This document shows positions 9,917 through 22,348 of a stretch of 64,000 nt of DNA, in pieces (position 1 is the stretch's first letter; every line of letters starts with the position of its first letter). Location: contig NC_051105.1 of the NCBI RefSeq assembly GCF_901709675.1, forward strand, positions 1,614,001 through 1,678,000, in the 5' to 3' direction. This DNA is from Syngnathus acus (lineage: Eukaryota; Chordata; Actinopteri; Syngnathiformes; Syngnathidae). A program made the position numbers and the translations under genes. Under the pieces are notes generated by a model. That model was not told where the DNA came from, made no database searches, and worked only from the letters and a program-made list of their open reading frames with translations.

Positions 9917-12144
9917 CTGAGGATACAAAATAGTCCGTTTCACCGCCGCGTCTTACCTGGCCATGCTTGAACAACTACAAAACAAAAGTACCGGCACGTC
10001 GAACTTGCCATACTTGTGTTGGAGTCTAATTGCAAAACATTCCTTTTAAACAAGGCGTCCAAATGAAGTAAGAGTGAAAAAGGCCCACAGCAGAAGCAAT
10101 TTGTTTGTTGACTTTCAGCATAATGAAGCATTTTCATTCAAAACTAGCTTTGGAGCGAGCGCACCATTAATAGTGAGGAGAGAAATCAATACTTCCGAGG
10201 CAGCAATTTCTTCTCTGTCACTCTTCCGTGTTTGTGATGTCTCTGTGACTTGCTGTTGTTGGCAACATTGGTCTTGTCCTGTGCCTTTATTCTCCCATTT
10301 GTTTATTTCTTTTTGGTATTCTGCGCATGCTATCGGAAGAGCCGGTAGGCGGGCAAAGTGCAAAAATGAAAACAGCCACAAGATGAAATCAATGAAGGGG
10401 AGCTTGGTGATAAATGCCAGACTGCAGCTACTGAATGTGGTTCGGAAATACACATGAAAGCAAGATGCGTCTTTTTGTAGATCACACGGCCACTTATACA
10501 CATCTTACAGCTATCAACCATCTGTTATTCCAAACAGGAATCATTGTGTACGGCGCATACAGTGACTTCAATGAGAAACTACAGACGCGGTGCTCCAAAC
10601 ATTTCTGCCGTGGCACGGCGGATATAAATAAAGAAAGAATAGAAATAATCAATTCATGATTGATTCACAAAGTATTGTGGCTGTGGACTGACAAACTCAT
10701 GAAGGCGATCTTACAAAAGTCATGTCGTCATTTCAGCTGTGTATAAGTCCAGCAAAAAAGACATGATATTATATTATATTACAAATATTATATTCATCTT
10801 TAGAAAAAACTCCATCGGGTGCGCTGGAAATGTGCTACGGGCTAAAAAGGACAATCCCCCCCAGTGCAATTATCAAACACTTAGAGCCAATTGTTATCTG
10901 GCACCAGTCAGTAATTGTAACGCAAAGCGGCTGCCTCGCATCAACGGCCATTCCATCTGCGGAAACGTAAATTTTCTGCTTTAAGCAGATATGCCTGGGG
11001 ACAAGGGAGGAGTAGAAAGATGGAAGTGTTGGCAAGCGCCGCTTTGTGAGTGAATTAGCGCAAAAGTGATGGAAGGTAGTCAACGGATGGGGAAGGAAAA
11101 AAAAAAAGAAATGTGCAAGTATGTGGGAGTGCCATCGATATCCCAATAAATCTCTCCAGCTGGCAGATCGAGCAGATGCCGTGAACACAGCACTCTGTCT
11201 GCCATTAAACAACATGATGCGCTTTGAGGCGTTCTCTCTCGTCATTACCAAGAAAATATATCGTCTTGGCAAACCATTAGGCTCTCACCCAAGAAGCCAA
11301 TTTAAAGCGCAAAATCAAAACACCAACATGTCCTTCATTGCGCAGAATCTTCAAAAAAGGCCTCAGGCGGCACAAAGAACATATTTGTCAAATAAACTTT
11401 CTGCTCCAAACTTCACAATCATGACATTATTCAGAATTTGACTTGGTGAGTTTGAATGTGTTTCTTAGAATCGCCAAGGTGAGTTTATTCATCGTTACGG
11501 AGAAAGCACATAATGAACAACCTTTTTGATGAAACTTGGAAAACGTTGTGTAAACAGAAAGTAATAATTAGGCCGATACCTTTCTTCCAAATGGCAGGTT
11601 TGACGCAAAGGAGATAGTACTTAAATTGAGATGAAGAATGGACACTGATGAGCAGCTTGCAGAGCAAACTTATCAATTCAATTTATCTCTTCATTATTCA
11701 GATAAATTTGCATTGCGACGAGACCTATCGCCTTGTCGTACTCGTGTCGAGCTTAGAAGTATAAAAGCTTCTTTTAATTAACTTATTTGAGAATATTCAA
11801 TTCAGACACTTTATCCTCTTGCGCAAAACATAATCCCGTCGACATACCCGCCAAATATTAATGAGATGTGTGGAGTGCGGTACTTGACGCCCACCCAATG
11901 ACTTTGATAAAACACGTTCTTGGAAATCAGTCAGAGGTATGTTTACTACTTTTTATAATTTTCCATCAAACATTGCTGCAAATATTATTATTATTAATGA
12001 TATTATTATTAGTATAACTATTATATTGAAAATATTATAACATTATAATAATTCTAATTATTATATTATAAATAGATGATATATTATAATCTTATTATTA
12101 TGAAAATATCTGATTGATTGACAAAGAGCCGAGTGGACAATTAC
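9917..12144. other. Intron (2,228 nt) between exons 51 and 52
   Basis: Contains an ATT/TTA-rich tract at about 11985-12118 next to the exon 51 donor. ORFs of 128 and 145 codons (10115-10501, 10835-11272, minus) have no domain and look like chance. Confidence 0.6.
11985..12118. repeat. ATT/TTA-rich simple repeat
   Basis: Interrupted (ATT)n and TATTATTA units; low complexity. Confidence 0.8.
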
Positions 12145-12267
12145 CTTAAGGTCGCTGCCATTGAGTCGCATCCTGTTGATCTTCCTCCCACTGGGCCGGG
12201 TCGAGTCCACCCAATAGATGAATTCCTTCTTGTAGTCAAAGTCGATATGTATGATGTTGTTAAGGCC
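12145..12267 (-). CDS. lrp1b: lrp1b exon 51: propeller 7
   Basis: Encodes [40 protein letters not shown]. Phase 0-0; donor GTAATT. Confidence 0.94.
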
Positions 12268-12979
12268 CTGGCAATCACACAAAGAAAAAATAACAATATA
12301 TATCATTCGATTTTTAATGATGGCCTTTGGAATAGCACGTTGGGTCCAATCAATGCGGCAGTGCGAGTCTCACGCTTCTACCCGCCTCACAGGACCTCAT
12401 TGTCACTCAGACGAGCAGACACTTTGAAAAACACTCCCCTCCCCCTTCTGTCTCACTCGGATGCTGCCTTGAAAAGGTGCCAGATAATCCGGCAGGTGAA
12501 ATGAGACATCTTCATCAGATCATCAACACCTTCCCAGACAGGCGCCAAAGTGCCCCTCGGGAGCGTCGCACTACTTCGAATATCATCTGTTGAGATTAAA
12601 TCAGCATGCGCCTTTTTAGTATCAGCACGCTCAGATCTACATTTTTGACTGTCCCTGTGGAAAGTATAGAAAGCTTCCGGCAAAGTTAACGACAAGTTTG
12701 TCATCAAGTCGTGTTCCAAAAAAGCATTCCCGGTTTTACACACCGAGAAAGCAACCGTTGCTGATTTTCTGCTCTACATCTTCAATATTTTATCAAATGA
12801 CACGACGCGGACATGCTAGGTTTGTTTTCTGTCTTCAGTATGACTCGTATATTCAAAGGTTTCTTGGAAACATTTGGGTCAAGGGTTCCAAAATATTCCT
12901 TCCGTTGCAGCGTCAGTTACCATGGCACGAAACGGTACAAGGTAGCTAAGGTGGCAAGGCCAAAGGTCATTTGCCTTAC

Positions 12980-13065
12980 CTGTTTCAAGATGGTGTAATT
13001 GGAGCCATCCACGCTCAGCTTCCGAATCTCGTGGTGGTCGGCCATGATGAGAAAAGGCTCTTCGG
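12980..13065 (-). CDS. lrp1b: lrp1b exon 50: propeller 7, first blade
   Basis: 86-nt exon encoding [20 protein letters not shown] and [16 protein letters not shown] is the LRP1B form. Phase 0 out. Next intron 712 nt, with an ATT-poor unremarkable sequence. Confidence 0.94.
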
Positions 13066-13151
13066 CTGCAAAGGGGAACGCATGCAAATGGCTTCTCAGT
13101 CAACACTTGAATTCTAATGAGAGAAAAATGAAACGCTGAATCTACGCCAAC

Positions 13152-13335
13152 CTGATGCAGCTTTGCAAACGTCCGGGTTGCGCTGGAGGGCTTCGTAGCC
13201 GTCCACGCACAAGCATTTGTAGGAGCCGTAGGTGTTGATGCAACGCTGGCTGCAGGGGAGGCTGCTGGAGCATTCGTCCACATCCACGCAAGTCCTGCCG
13301 TCGTCCTTCAAGCGGAAGCCGGGCCAGCATTTGCA
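13152..13335 (-). CDS. lrp1b: lrp1b exon 49: EGF end plus calcium-binding EGF before propeller 7
   Basis: Encodes [16 protein letters not shown], then [45 protein letters not shown] with the N-T-Y-G-S-Y motif marks a cbEGF. Donor GTTGGC, phase 1; next intron 86 nt. Confidence 0.95.
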
Positions 13336-14265
13336 CTGATCGGAGAACCAGAAGGTCCATTTGAGAGACACGACGTGACCAAGAATGCTGGTCTCAGCTA
13401 CTGTTGTGCATATTGGCTGGCTAGTCTCCAGTCTACTGCTGAGACCACAAATGTCTGAATATCAAGGTCCACATCGATGTGCTCCTTATCCAGTTGTGAC
13501 CCCGTCACGGCAGGAAAGCGCAAGTTTATTGCGCTTTCAGCTTCTTTTCAGACACAGCGAGTCGCTCGCATCTTGGGCATCCAGCGGAGAAGGAGACAAA
13601 TCCAAGGCTGAAGGCATAAACATTCACAGTGTGACAGCAGCGATGGCCGAGGCTACGCCGGATGCGGCCTTGACCCGGATTCCACCCTGACATCGCACAC
13701 CAGGAATAGGCAGTGAGCGCAAGCACTTGTTGGCATCTGATTAAAGTGTCCTTGAGAGATTCAAAGTGATCGCAAAAGTCAACGTATGCACGGCCCTCCC
13801 GCTTTTACCAGCTCGGGACGGATTTAGCAGCAGCCGCGAAACGTTCCACGATCCACCTTGAGAAGGCGCTCGGCCGGCATCTTCGAATTTGAACTCGGTA
13901 AAAATGTATTAGTGGAGTCGACGAACAAAACGGGATTACTTTCTTCGCTCCAAACACGATTCCCACAATAAGACAAAAGCAACAATGGAGCAATGATTTC
14001 ATGGCTCTGCTAGAAGACAGAAGAACCTTTACGCATCTAGTCAGATTGCGCTGAGTCATCGTTTTTTGGATTATGGCCTCGAGGGCAGGGATGGGCAATT
14101 TAAATGATGGAGGGTGCCCCCGTTTTTCATCAACACTACAATGGGGCCCTCATAGCAACTTCCTAACCAGCTGTTTGACAAATATGGCATTTAAAATACG
14201 AACAAAAGATGCACCGGCCGACAAAGATTCGCACCCAATGAAGTCGGTTTGTAGCGGGCTCTTAC

Positions 14266-14453
14266 CTTGTAGCCAACAGCGAGATCCTGGCAGTCCTGCG
14301 TGCAGCGGCTCACTCGTCGATTCAAGCACTCATTGACGTTGCAGTTTCTCTCATCCGACTGGTCGCCGCAGTCGTCTCTCCCGTCGCAGAGATTGCCCTC
14401 GGAAATACAGCGTCCGTTGGAGCACATGAAAAAGGAGCCGTTGCACAAACTTC
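14266..14453 (-). CDS. lrp1b: lrp1b exon 48: LDLa cluster III repeat 10 plus start of an EGF
   Basis: Encodes [36 protein letters not shown], then [20 protein letters not shown]. Phase 1 in, phase 0 out at GTAAGA. Next intron 930 nt (13336-14265), featureless. Confidence 0.95.
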
Positions 14454-14648
14454 CTGAAAAGACAGAGATGTGCATAAAGCAAAGTCGCTGGGGGATTTTC
14501 TTTGTTTTTTGTCCTGACGTAGGACCTTGAACCATTTAGTCACGGGCGCTCGCTGGGTTCTAACGGCTTTTGTTCCAATGGCGTGTCCTCATCACTGCCG
14601 GCAAGTCTGTTTCAAAGCTTCCAGCTGGGAGTCAAACGGCACTCTTAC

Positions 14649-14789
14649 CTGCGGCCAGACATTTGAGGTTGAGAGGCAGTTCGTCCGAGCGGTCGGGGCA
14701 GTCGGCGTAGCCGTCGCACTCCCACTGCGCGCTGAGAAGACAGCGGCCGTCCCCGCAGCGAAATTCTCCCGATCCGCACGAGCGGTACA
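14649..14789 (-). CDS. lrp1b: lrp1b exon 47: LDLa cluster III repeat 9
   Basis: Encodes [41 protein letters not shown]. LDLa with the longer C-terminal loop, as in LRP1B (DEAPLNPKC). Phase 1-1, donor GTAAGA. Confidence 0.94.
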
Positions 14790-15239
14790 CTGCACAAAGA
14801 CGGACACACGCATTTTCTGCAAGCTGCACACTGACAAGCCAGTTTAACGGCCGACTCAATTCTGCGATAAGAGCCTGGCAACAGTGGTGGAAAATATATT
14901 TCTATTTTTTTTGCACAACGTATCATCAGTTTCATCAAAATAAACAAATGACAGCTCATTGTCTTATGCCCCAAAAAAAATCTCATTCCAGATTGTTTCA
15001 TTTAATCAACAATAATTCTCCGTATCATTTTAATCATTTATGAAGCTTGTTCGAGGTGCATTGGCATTTTTGACTTCATTTTCGTTTTCCTACTGTCATT
15101 CGCAGCCCCGAGCTGTCATTAGGCTATCCTATTAAAAATTGGAATGAAAGAGAAGAAGTCGAGCGCATGCAAATGAGGTCATCGCGATAAACGGCAAATG
15201 AATATTCAGAGCAAAAGGGCGCCAAAGTCGTGGACTTGC

Positions 15240-15362
15240 CGCATTCCGCAGACTCGTCGGATCCGTCTCCGCAGTCGTCGTCGTGGTCGCAGACAAATCG
15301 CTGGGGGATGCAAGCTTTGTTGTGGCAGTGAAAGGAGCTGTCGTCGCACGAGTTGTTGGGTG
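15240..15362 (-). CDS. lrp1b: lrp1b exon 46: LDLa cluster III repeat 8, followed by a GC donor
   Basis: Encodes [20 protein letters not shown] and [17 protein letters not shown]. The exon must end in phase 1 (TGC G) to join exon 47, and the intron then starts GCAAGT: a GC-AG intron with the typical GC-donor context. No GT in the right phase is nearby. Following intron 14790-15239, 450 nt, featureless. Confidence 0.93.
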
Positions 15363-15858
15363 CTAAAAAGCACAACGACGCAAAGTCTTCAACGGAATAA
15401 TAATCATTTGTGTGAAAATGCTGAGTGGGCATTGGCAGCAATGTAAATGAGCTGCAAAAATATTTCAAGGCTGCTGGCTGGCAATATTATTGCAGACTCT
15501 CGATGGATTCAAAGTCAACGAACAAAGTGCACAGCTCAAGAAGACTTATTTTTCTCCCCTCCGTAATGGCTTCCAAGCTTTTTACATAAATATCAAGGGG
15601 AAGGTAATGGACAAAAAACGATATACTCGCAAAGCTTCCATTGACATCGATCAGGAGTCTAATCGCCATGCGGCCGCCAGGGTAATCGTTTTGAAATGCT
15701 ATGTTTGCATTTTAATATTATTTGCTTCGTACGTAATAACAGTGTTTTGTGATTTCTGGCTGATCTGATTCACCAAAGTGTTTGATAAAAAAAAAAAAAA
15801 AGCCTAACTGCAGCAGTGACCTGGTCAACTTTGATAAGACAGCAAGTTTTGAGTTTAC

Positions 15859-15987
15859 CACAGCCAGCTGCAGAAAGTTCATCGCTCCCATCAGGGCAGT
15901 CTCTCTCGCCATCACAGAGCCAGCGTTTCGGAACACAAGCATATGATCCCGGGCAGCTGAACAGCCCTGGGGCGCATGTCACTGAGC
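15859..15987 (-). CDS. lrp1b: lrp1b exon 45: LDLa cluster III repeat 7
   Basis: Encodes [20 protein letters not shown] and [20 protein letters not shown]. Phase 1-1, donor GTAAAC. Following intron (15363-15858, 496 nt) featureless. Confidence 0.95.
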
Positions 15988-16587
15988 CTGACGGAAAAAA
16001 CAAAAGCCGTAACAATTTGGATTCATGGTCAAGGTATAATTGCATTCGTAAAAATAGAATGCAATCAATTGACTGTTTTCTTATAATCCGACTGTATTTT
16101 TTGAAGCCACAAAAACATTCTCAAGGAGGAAGCAGAAGAGAGAAAACAGGCTGGATATTTTTAAAGGCCCTTGGCAAATATCGATTGGCCCATTGACTGA
16201 CATCTACTCCCATATAAAACTGTAAACAAATTGGTTACTTCAAATCCAAGCTTATTTGAAAAAAGTTGGCTGTGATTAAAACTTGCACGGCTTTAGTCCG
16301 TGATGTAAATATTTCCTGATGAACGCTAATCTGCTCATCTGCTTTTCATGACTCGCACGCGTCTTCATCCCCCGAAGTAACTGTGCCTCGTGGACCTCCG
16401 TTAAAAATCTATTTATGACCACCTGAGTCATCAGAGACGCCTGCAGTCTCCTTATAATCTTCTCATTAAGATTGCTTTATTTTGGTACATTGTTTTTTTT
16501 TTTGCTCTGCTTGAGGAAACAGAAGGCGTTGTGTCCCGTCACGCAGTCGGCGCGACCTTTCCTGTCGACAACTTAACGGGCATTTAC

Positions 16588-16707
16588 CGCATATTTGCAC
16601 GCTCTCATCGAGGCCGTCGTCGCAGTCGTTCTCGCCGTCGCACAGCCATTGTTTGGCGATGCATTTATTCTTGGAGCAGGCAAACTGGTTCCACAAGCAT
16701 GACGAGT
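16588..16707 (-). CDS. lrp1b: lrp1b exon 44: LDLa cluster III repeat 6
   Basis: Encodes [20 protein letters not shown] and [25 protein letters not shown] is as in LRP1B. Phase 1-1, donor GTAAAT. The following intron (15988-16587, 600 nt) is featureless. Confidence 0.94.
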
Positions 16708-19472
16708 CTGCAGAGCCAAGACGGGAGGGTGGGGGACAAAAAAATCAATGGGCACATTGGGGACAAATTACCACACACACTTGAAAGGGCTGAGGGTATT
16801 TATTTTTTATCAAACGAAAGACGCCCGGCCTCCTGGTTTGAATTTTCTTTGCCATTAAGCACCGCTCAGATGACACAAAAGAAAAGAATACATGGAACGA
16901 GAAAGCACACTTAGTTACCGCCGTGCTTGTATTATTCACATCCAAATATTTCCCGTAATGACACTTCAGGGTCACACACAGAAAGTAAGAAATTGTTTAC
17001 GCGGCAACATAACAACACACTTCAACACCAAGCGATTTTCGATTGATGGATTTATATGTATGACCTGGAGGAGATTTCCATACAATTATTTGTATAATCA
17101 TGACCCCACTAGCTTGTCTGTGTCTCTGCATGGTTAGCATAATGCTACGTGTACTTATACCTCCTGAGGCAAAAATATGTGCTTGTTTTTTGAACTGAAA
17201 CAAAAAACGGTACCCTGCGGGTAGGTCACACTCATCCACTGGCACGTTTAGCCTTTTATATGTACTTTTTTTTTTTAATTGTCGTCTACGATTAAATGTG
17301 GCCATACAGCTCGGCTGGTGAAACTAAGCTAATGATGATGGCCTCCATGCAACACGCTTTTAAATATCAAAGCTCGGAGGAATTGATTATCCGGGGTAAT
17401 TTCCTGTCATCTATTTGGTAAGAAGCAGCCGGTGCTGATGGGAAACAGTTAGAGGTTAATGGAAAGGCATGGTGGCTAGCCATGATGATGTGGAAATGCA
17501 CATATTGTCATGATGTGCGTTGAGTGCGCGTCTGTCTGTAAGTCACTCCGCGTTCCCGCCCCTCCCTCCCGGGAGTCGTTCAATGTCGGCTTTCTCGCCG
17601 TTGCCAGCTCTGACGAGAGAGGAAAAGAAGGATGCGCGCTGCGGGTCAGGTGACGGCAAAAAAAAAGAAGAAGATGGCTATGGATTCTGCTTGTGAAGCT
17701 TCTTGTGCATTTACCTTGCTGTCAGACTTTGAAGATGTAAGATAACGCTTCGAAGCATGTTAAATGGCTAAAAGCGGAAAGTGTGATTATGCAGACTCGC
17801 TGTACGTGAAGGCAAATTTGCACTTCAAGTGCATTACAAAATAGCAGGCCTGACATGTTAAATGTATCAAAGTCACCGTATTCTTTTCTTTCTCACACCA
17901 AGCGCTAAAGCATATTCTCCTCAGCCGAGTGACAAATGATTATTTTATCCAAGAGGATGTAGAATTGGAAATTATTTGAAATGCGATGACATTTTCCGGA
18001 AACTCTTTTTTTTTTTTAGCTTTTCCAGTCAGATTAACGGCGGCTGGAGCTTTTTATATGATAATTAACGCAGCCGAACGGGACTATTGTCTACTTGTCC
18101 TGAAATGCTATTCAGAACGTTGGAATAATTCATATCTATTCGGCAAATATGAAGCACGGGGGCTGTCATTATTTCACACTGGCAGCAAATGAGGAAATGG
18201 AAAAGCTCGTGTGTAATGCACCCCTGCGACAATAATTTAAACAACATATCAGATAACTCAAAGACAAATGAATGCCAAGCCAGAACTGCCTTCCGCTGCC
18301 TAGCGACGGAAATGTGAACAAAGGCGCCGCTCAGACAGGGAAGACAAACCAGGCAAGGGCTTGTAATATCCTCAGCAAATACAACTGCGTTTGGTATTAA
18401 TCTTCTCAGAATGACCAGTGATGGAATCGCAGAAAAACAAGGCTGGATTTGGAACAATTTGACTAATAATGATCACAATCATAATATGCATCACGTCAGT
18501 GTCAAAATAAAATAAAAATGTAAACCATACATGATATACACTATAAGCTACACATCAAACTGATGAATACGTTTTGAAATCAGAGACGAGTGAAAACGGC
18601 GCAAATATTTGAAAAAGCTGCATGATAATAAAAACGGAGTAATATCTCTTTTGTTTTTTAAAAGTAAAGACAATTTGCAATTTTAGTATTGACACATGAA
18701 GTCGATGCACAATTTGTCTTCGCGGGCCACATGATGATAAATGATGTGGTGGGCCGTATCTGGCCCCCGGGCTTGACTTTGACACCTATGCTTTAAACAA
18801 TACTAACTTTGCCTCTGAACAACAATGAAATCAAACTCTGACTGAAGTTGAAGCACATTCCGTTTCGGTCCATTTAAACAGCCCGACCTATGGCTCGCTG
18901 AGGCTGCTGTACATATAATAAATGATTCTCCCCCAGTGCAGTGCAATGCAAGTTCGCCAATTAAATAGTCGTGCTCAACTGAACAGAGCCTGTAAACCTT
19001 GGGGAATTTTAGCAACGGTCACTTTGTAGACTTTGTAACTTGTCAAAAGCGATACAAAAAAAAAAAAAATGCTATCAGTCTCCATCTAGAGTCAATAGCG
19101 TCTCGGCTTGTTACCCATTTAAAATGAGGCATGGCAAGGAAGCTGCTTAGCATATGCCCTTCAAAAGAACAATAATCAGATTGCTGATTAATTGTTAGCC
19201 TATGGAGACGAGGAGTTTAGGATGTGAATTTGACTTTCAAAAAAGATCCGTCTCCAATATAAGAGAGTAAAACAAAGTCATATGAAATTGCTTAATGGCA
19301 ATCTAAATAATCAGTGCGTCTTACTCGGTCGTCTCGTTAAACAAGGCCGGATCTGGCTAAATGAACAAAACGCAAAAAGGCTTCTTTTTTTGATGACTAG
19401 ATAAACACGTGATAGGAATAGTGTTCTGAAACAACTTTTTCCAGGTCACTGAGTGGACATTTGTTAGTTTAC
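16708..19472. other. Intron (2,765 nt) between exons 43 and 44
   Basis: Contains a truncated copy of the hAT-like element (about 18500-18790). No exon or gene recognised. Confidence 0.7.
18500..18790 (+). mobile_element. hAT-like non-autonomous element, 5'-degraded copy
   Basis: Shares AAACTGATGAATA, AAGACAATTTG, GGGCCGTATCTGGCCCCCGG and the ACTTTGACACCTATG terminus with the copy at 45386-45695. The left terminus is not clear. Confidence 0.7.
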
Positions 19473-19595
19473 CGCACTGGAATTCGTCCGCGCCATCCTC
19501 GCAGTCTTTCTGGCCATCGCAAAGCCAAACACTGGAGATGCAATTCCCACTGGGACATGAAAAGTGGCCTTCCTCACATTTCTGCTCATGGGAAA
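19473..19595 (-). CDS. lrp1b: lrp1b exon 43: LDLa cluster III repeat 5
   Basis: Encodes [20 protein letters not shown] and [16 protein letters not shown]. Phase 1-1, donor GTAAAC. Confidence 0.94.
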
Positions 19596-19696
19596 CTGAA
19601 TGAGCAAGAAAAAAAAGTTGACATTAGATTTGAATCGAAGCTCTTTCTCCTATCGATTGAGATCATTGGCAACGATGTCCATCTGCTGCGACTCAC

Positions 19697-19846
19697 CCTG
19701 GCAGTTGGCCTCATCGGCATAATCTCCGCAATCGTTGGCGCCGTCGCAGATCCACGAAGGGTGGATGCAGAGAGAGGTTGAGTTGCATCTGATGAAATCT
19801 TTTTCTTTCACCCCCAACTTGTAATAGTGAGAGCAGTCGCTGTGGT
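19697..19846 (-). CDS. lrp1b: lrp1b exon 42: LDLa cluster III repeat 4 (long form)
   Basis: Encodes [40 protein letters not shown] and ADEANC. The long first loop with YKLGVK...[10 protein letters not shown] is shared with LRP1B. Next intron 101 nt. Confidence 0.95.
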
Positions 19847-20024
19847 CTGAATACAAACGACAGGCGCACAATAACTGTCTGTCACCGCCGCGGTAAAAGC
19901 TCGAGGTAGGTTCCGGCCATTATTTTCCGTGATCCGAGTGACGCGCATATTCCGGAGGCCGGCCGGCTCCAACTGTGGCTTTATGTTTCCATTGTAAGTG
20001 GAATGCAAAGCCTTCAGGACTCAC

Positions 20025-20138
20025 TGCAATTTTTTTCATCCGAGGCATCGGCGCAGTCGATGACCTGGTTGCACCAGGCGGGGACGGGAACGCAGCTCCC
20101 ATCCTTGCAGGCTAATTCTGATGAGCCACATGTGACAT
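20025..20138 (-). CDS. lrp1b: lrp1b exon 41: LDLa cluster III repeat 3
   Basis: Encodes [20 protein letters not shown] and [16 protein letters not shown]; six cysteines. Phase 1-1, donor GTGAGT; next intron 178 nt. Confidence 0.94.
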
Positions 20139-20267
20139 CTGTGGGGAGGGAATTAACATTTCACAAGGGTAACACACTGTCGGCATTACAAGTACGGCAC
20201 ACATACAAAAAAAATCTCCTTTGGTACAAGGTTCTTGCTTGTCTTGGTTATAAACTGTTTTCCAAAT

Positions 20268-20294
20268 ACCGTATTTTTCTGACATTAAGTCCCA
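20268..20294. mobile_element. Fragment of the TA-flanked MITE terminus
   Basis: ACCGTATTTTTCTGACATTA resembles the terminus of the element at 55811-55979 (CCGTAATTTTCGGA-TATAAGTCGC). Only the end is recognisable. It sits in the 540-nt intron 20139-20678. Confidence 0.5.
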
Positions 20295-20678
20295 CATTTT
20301 CCTAACTTGGCTACTCCTACGACCAGAGAGATTCAAGTATTTTTTTCTTCTTCTTTGTAACAGACCCAATTTCTCATTGTTTTTGGGATTGTTCCCCAGT
20401 TCCACCGCTTCTTACGCTGACTTCCAAACTAAACAAAAGGTCTGCAGCCTGCTGGGTGAAGAACCAAAAGAAGGATTGTCCAGACACTGAAAAGCAGCTT
20501 TTTGGGGCCGTCCGTCGAGGGTGGGCCTCGTCTTTTGTGCATCCTCGGTAATCTCAGGGCTCATTAGAAGGAGAGAGGCTTAGCGCAGCATGTGCTTTTG
20601 TGGCTTGTAACAATATAAGCATGAACGTGGGGTCGTTTCAGGACGCTTTGAACACGGCGACGAGCGGCCTTGACTCAC

Positions 20679-20798
20679 TGGCACAGAAAGCTTCATCGGA
20701 GTTATCCCCGCAGTCGTCGATCCCGTCGCAGAAGTGACCGTTGTCCACGCAGCGTTGGTTGTAGCAGGGCTTGAAACCCTTTCGGCAGTTCCTGTTAT
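20679..20798 (-). CDS. lrp1b: lrp1b exon 40: LDLa cluster III repeat 2
   Basis: Encodes [20 protein letters not shown] and [25 protein letters not shown] matches LRP1B (RRGFKPCYN). Phase 1-1, donor GTGAGT. Confidence 0.95.
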
Positions 20799-20889
20799 CT
20801 GGAAAAGTGTGATGGAAAACCCCGAAGAGCCATTTGCATAAAACATTTGCATTCGATTCATGATTCATATCACTCCAGCGCTCTCTTAC

Positions 20890-21018
20890 CACAGTACTGC
20901 ATCTTTTCATCGGATTTATCTTTGCAGTGTGCGATTCCGTCGCAGGTAAGCTCGTAGCTAATGCACTCTCCGTTCCCACACTCAAACTCGCTGTGGATGT
21001 TGCAAGATGACTTTTTTG
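20890..21018 (-). CDS. lrp1b: lrp1b exon 39: LDLa cluster III repeat 1
   Basis: Encodes [20 protein letters not shown] and [20 protein letters not shown]. Six cysteines. Acceptor TTACTGCAG, donor GTAAGA, phase 1-1. Next intron 91 nt. Confidence 0.95.
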
Positions 21019-21055
21019 CTGCAGTAAGGGCAAAATTTGAATTCGGGATGTGCAG

Positions 21056-21160
21056 TAATGGGAAGTAAACGTGCCCTATGATAAAAACCAATGTCAAACC
21101 CATAATATCTAATGGAAAGTAAACGTGCCATATGATAAAAAACAACCCATAATATCTAAC
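21056..21160. repeat. Local tandem duplication, period 54 nt, about two copies
   Basis: The unit beginning ATGGGAAGTAAACGTGCC recurs 54 nt later as ATGGAAAGTAAACGTGCC, followed by the same TATGATAAAAA and CCCATAATATCTAA blocks, with a short deletion in the second copy. It lies 38 nt upstream (in gene sense) of the exon 39 acceptor. Confidence 0.88.
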
Positions 21161-21430
21161 GACTGCTGTTTAGATAAATATGTTTAATTCATTGATAATC
21201 ATTGACATGAAAATCAGGATTCTTGCTCGTTAAGACACGTGAAAGCTGGCAGCGGTCCGTCTGAGGCCCGCGGGCCGTACTTTAGCCACCACCAGACTGT
21301 AAACACCAAGGTTAAGCTATGCATGTCCAAATAACAAATCCCTGACAAGTAGCATTGAAATCAATATCGGCTGGTGCAAATACTTCACGGGTTAGCGATT
21401 GTGGCCTTTGCATAATTGAATGGGACTTAC

Positions 21431-21556
21431 ACATGCATCTGTTGTCATCGAGGAGGACGCGTTCTCCGCGGCAAGTGCAGTTGACCCTCCCTTGGGCGGT
21501 CAGGAGGCAGAGGTCGCCGCAGCCTCCGTTCATATGTTGACACGGTGAGAGCTCAC
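21431..21556 (-). CDS. lrp1b: lrp1b exon 38: EGF-like domain before LDLa cluster III
   Basis: Encodes [38 protein letters not shown]. The first T of the leading Cys codon comes from exon 37. Acceptor TTTTGAAG; donor GTAAGT. Confidence 0.93.
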
Positions 21557-22348
21557 CTTCAAAAACAATCAAAGCCGCACTAAGCATCCGCAAGCAACCT
21601 CGTTTGGATGTGATCCGTCACCCGGCTTTCCGCGAGACCCAAACACCTCGTCGTTTTCTTTTTCAATCGACTCGACCGTTACCTGGACGATATTCCAAAT
21701 GTAATCAATGTGATCGTTTGTTTCTAGGGAAATGCGCCTTCTTCAGTTGAATCACGACCAAAGGTGATTCTTTACGAGTGATGGCGATGACTCCTGGGAG
21801 GGATTTTCTAATCCGATTCATGTGCAGCTGCTGTGGCAAAACTCAAATATATTAAGATGTTTTTCCCAAATGCAGCTTTGGAGATCTCGCACATGAATAA
21901 AAATCAATTGCATGTTTGCGCTTGTCGGCAATAATCTACATAGAACATAAAACTGCGTGTAAAATGTAAATGTGACAGTGTCTTCATTATGGAAGTCAAT
22001 AAGAAACGTTCATGTCACAGCACCTAATCTTAACTACCGTATTATTATTATTGCCAGACAATATTATTGATGGATGCATACTATGAACACACACACAAAC
22101 CTTCAGTCCTTCACATCGTTACCCAAGGCAAGGAGTAAAAAAATGTACATTTGTTTTATGGCTAATTTTTGTTCCGGTTTTACAAAAAAAAAAGGCAACA
22201 TCAACATTTTGTCACAATATTCATGACATAAAATGTACGGTTCATATAATGGGTGGATACGAATATGTTTGGGGGAAAATTGGATCATTTCTTACAGCAG
22301 ACTTTGGTTGGAAATGACCAATTGAACACACACATTTAATAGACTCAC

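Noticed and set aside
10115-11272. Minus-strand ORFs of 128 and 145 codons in the intron before exon 52
   Set aside because: Hydrophobic low-complexity translations without family features; the flanking exons join directly (SDLK to IVHK).
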